Source of the DNA: Pirellulaceae bacterium
GTDB lineage: Bacteria; Planctomycetota; Planctomycetia; Pirellulales; Pirellulaceae
NCBI GenBank assembly: GCA_022448645.1
Contig: JAKVBZ010000150.1
Location: 1 to 7,590 of the forward strand
Reading direction: 5' to 3'
DNA length: 7,590 bases
Program-made: the position numbers and the translations under genes
In this document: positions 6,713-7,590 of the stretch, piece by piece
Numbering within the stretch: position 1 is the first letter of the stretch
Layout of the letters: each line of letters opens with the position of its first letter
The notes under the pieces: generated by a model
What the model was told of the DNA's origin: nothing
Database searches by the model: none
What the model saw: only the letters and a program-made list of their open reading frames with translations

Positions 6713-7590
6713 CTAATCCGATTCGAATTGAAAAGCATACAGCTTAGCAGCGCGCATCTTAAAATGTAGTCGAATCGGTCGTCCAGCCAACTGAGAAATA
6801 TCCGCACTACCACGCCAGCGTACTTCCCACCGTACGTCATTGCAGGTGATCTCTTCGCAGTCGGCCAACTCGTAACCTCGAATCGGTTGATTGTTCAAAT
6901 CTCGCAGTTCGACGAAAATAGTACCTTGTCCGCCCGCGTTTTGATTCAATATCAATCGCCGCCCACTGAACACCAGTGGTGTCGTCGTCAGTGAACCTCC
7001 CTGGTAGTCCGCGTCCATCGACACAAACCCATCTAGTCTCTGCCGGGTCCCGAAAATTCCCAACGAAGCATAAGCCCACTTCTCAAGATCGCCATCCAAC
7101 GGATACTCGTCGCGCAAGGGTACCGTGTCGTGAAGCTGAGGATTAGCCCAATAATAGCTGTAAAGATAATTACCGACTTTGATGATCCCTCCTCCCATCG
7201 AAGTCCGGCCCCGATCGACCTCATCCATTAAACCGAGCGGTATATACTCTTTGCGGTCCAAGCGATTCCAGGTAACACCATCGCGACTGAACGCGATCAC
7301 GGTTTGCAAAGGACCATTCAGATCTGCGTATCCTGGAAACCAGGGCTGCCGTGACGGGTGAAAATGACGTAGTGTTTTGAGGTACATAATGTGTACGTCT
7401 TCGGCCCAGGGATATTGCGCCGGAAAGCAACTATAGAAGTCCTTGAACCCATCCCACTTGTCCGCGCTGAGTGCCATGTTCACGTTGCGGGCGGTCGCGT
7501 ACGAGGTGGAACCTTCGTAAGCGGATGGAAAAACACCTTCGGTCCACGGTTGTAACAAATCATCGGCAGTCAGTCTGGCGAATGAGCGCA
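6713..7590 (-). CDS. Secreted beta-propeller protein, paralogue of the LamG gene (C-terminal part, 5' truncated by window edge)
   Basis: The frame is open to the right edge: codons before the TTG at 7558 read RSFARLTADD, matching RSVARIEVDD in the paralogue (its residues 611-620). The true start is therefore outside the window and TTG 7558 is not a start. About 292 residues are visible, ending at TAG (6715-6713). They match residues 611-892 of the 2987-5677 product along their length, including DDLLQPW, RHFHPSRQP, an Asp-box-like S-R-D-G-V-T-W and a nearly identical C-terminal sandwich (RLDGFVS, YQGGSLTT, GGQGTIFVELRD, RWRGSADISQ, KLYAFQF). The main difference is a longer segment before the sandwich (around DEYPLDGDLEKWAYASLGIFG). 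By eye the last 110 residues are about two-thirds identical, while synonymous positions differ widely, which indicates an old duplication. The N-terminal LamG and Ig-like domains are expected upstream but cannot be seen. Function is as uncertain as for the paralogue. Confidence 0.85.
   Translation of the reverse strand, partial: RSFARLTADDLLQPWTEGVFPSAYEGSTSYATARNVNMALSADKWDGFKDFYSCFPAQYPWAEDVHIMYLKTLRHFHPSRQPWFPGYADLNGPLQTVIAFSRDGVTWNRLDRKEYIPLGLMDEVDRGRTSMGGGIIKVGNYLYSYYWANPQLHDTVPLRDEYPLDGDLEKWAYASLGIFGTRQRLDGFVSMDADYQGGSLTTTPLVFSGRRLILNQNAGGQGTIFVELRDLNNQPIRGYELADCEEITCNDVRWEVRWRGSADISQLAGRPIRLHFKMRAAKLYAFQFESD

Noticed and set aside
7556..7558. TTG start for the minus-strand paralogue
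   Set aside because: Codons upstream of it to the window edge continue the homology (RSFARLTADD against RSVARIEVDD), so the gene simply runs off the window.

Overview
The window looks like a chromosomal stretch from a planctomycete, probably the Pirellulales/Rhodopirellula side. That placement rests on protein architecture and my recall of such genomes, not on a database search. The supporting features are an exported FG-GAP/ASPIC-UnbV protein fused to a thioredoxin-like domain and TPRs, two large LamG/beta-propeller secreted proteins with the C-terminal sandwich common in that phylum, poor Shine-Dalgarno use and moderate GC.

Layout: (1) 1-2811, plus strand, is the 3' part of a CRTAC1-like gene whose reading frame holds one in-frame TGA at 379-381. 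Family-like sequence continues in the same frame on both sides, and a compact hairpin with a GGUCG loop follows 11 nt after the TGA, so I read the codon as selenocysteine and annotate one CDS. (2) 2812-2986 is an AT-richer intergenic region with a possible terminator, a weak promoter candidate and a small perfect dyad. (3) 2987-5677, plus strand, is a secreted LamG + Ig-like + beta-propeller protein. (4) 5719-6546, plus strand, is a nitrilase-superfamily amidohydrolase 41 nt downstream, probably co-transcribed. (5) 6547-6712 separates convergent genes and holds a perfect 12-bp REP-like palindrome and a minus-strand intrinsic terminator. (6) 6713-7590, minus strand, is the C-terminal part of a diverged paralogue of gene (3), cut by the window edge.

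The most notable signal is the putative selenoprotein: a UGA between FG-GAP units, a SECIS-like element whose loop and spacing closely resemble my recollection of E. coli fdhF, and a WCSPC thioredoxin-type site further along the same polypeptide. Together these suggest a redox function for part of this otherwise uncharacterised exported family. The remaining genes look like a small secreted glycan- or polymer-processing cassette: two paralogous propeller proteins flanking a cytoplasmic C-N hydrolase. The substrate cannot be told from sequence. Genes for selenocysteine synthesis (selA, selB, selC, selD) are not in this window.
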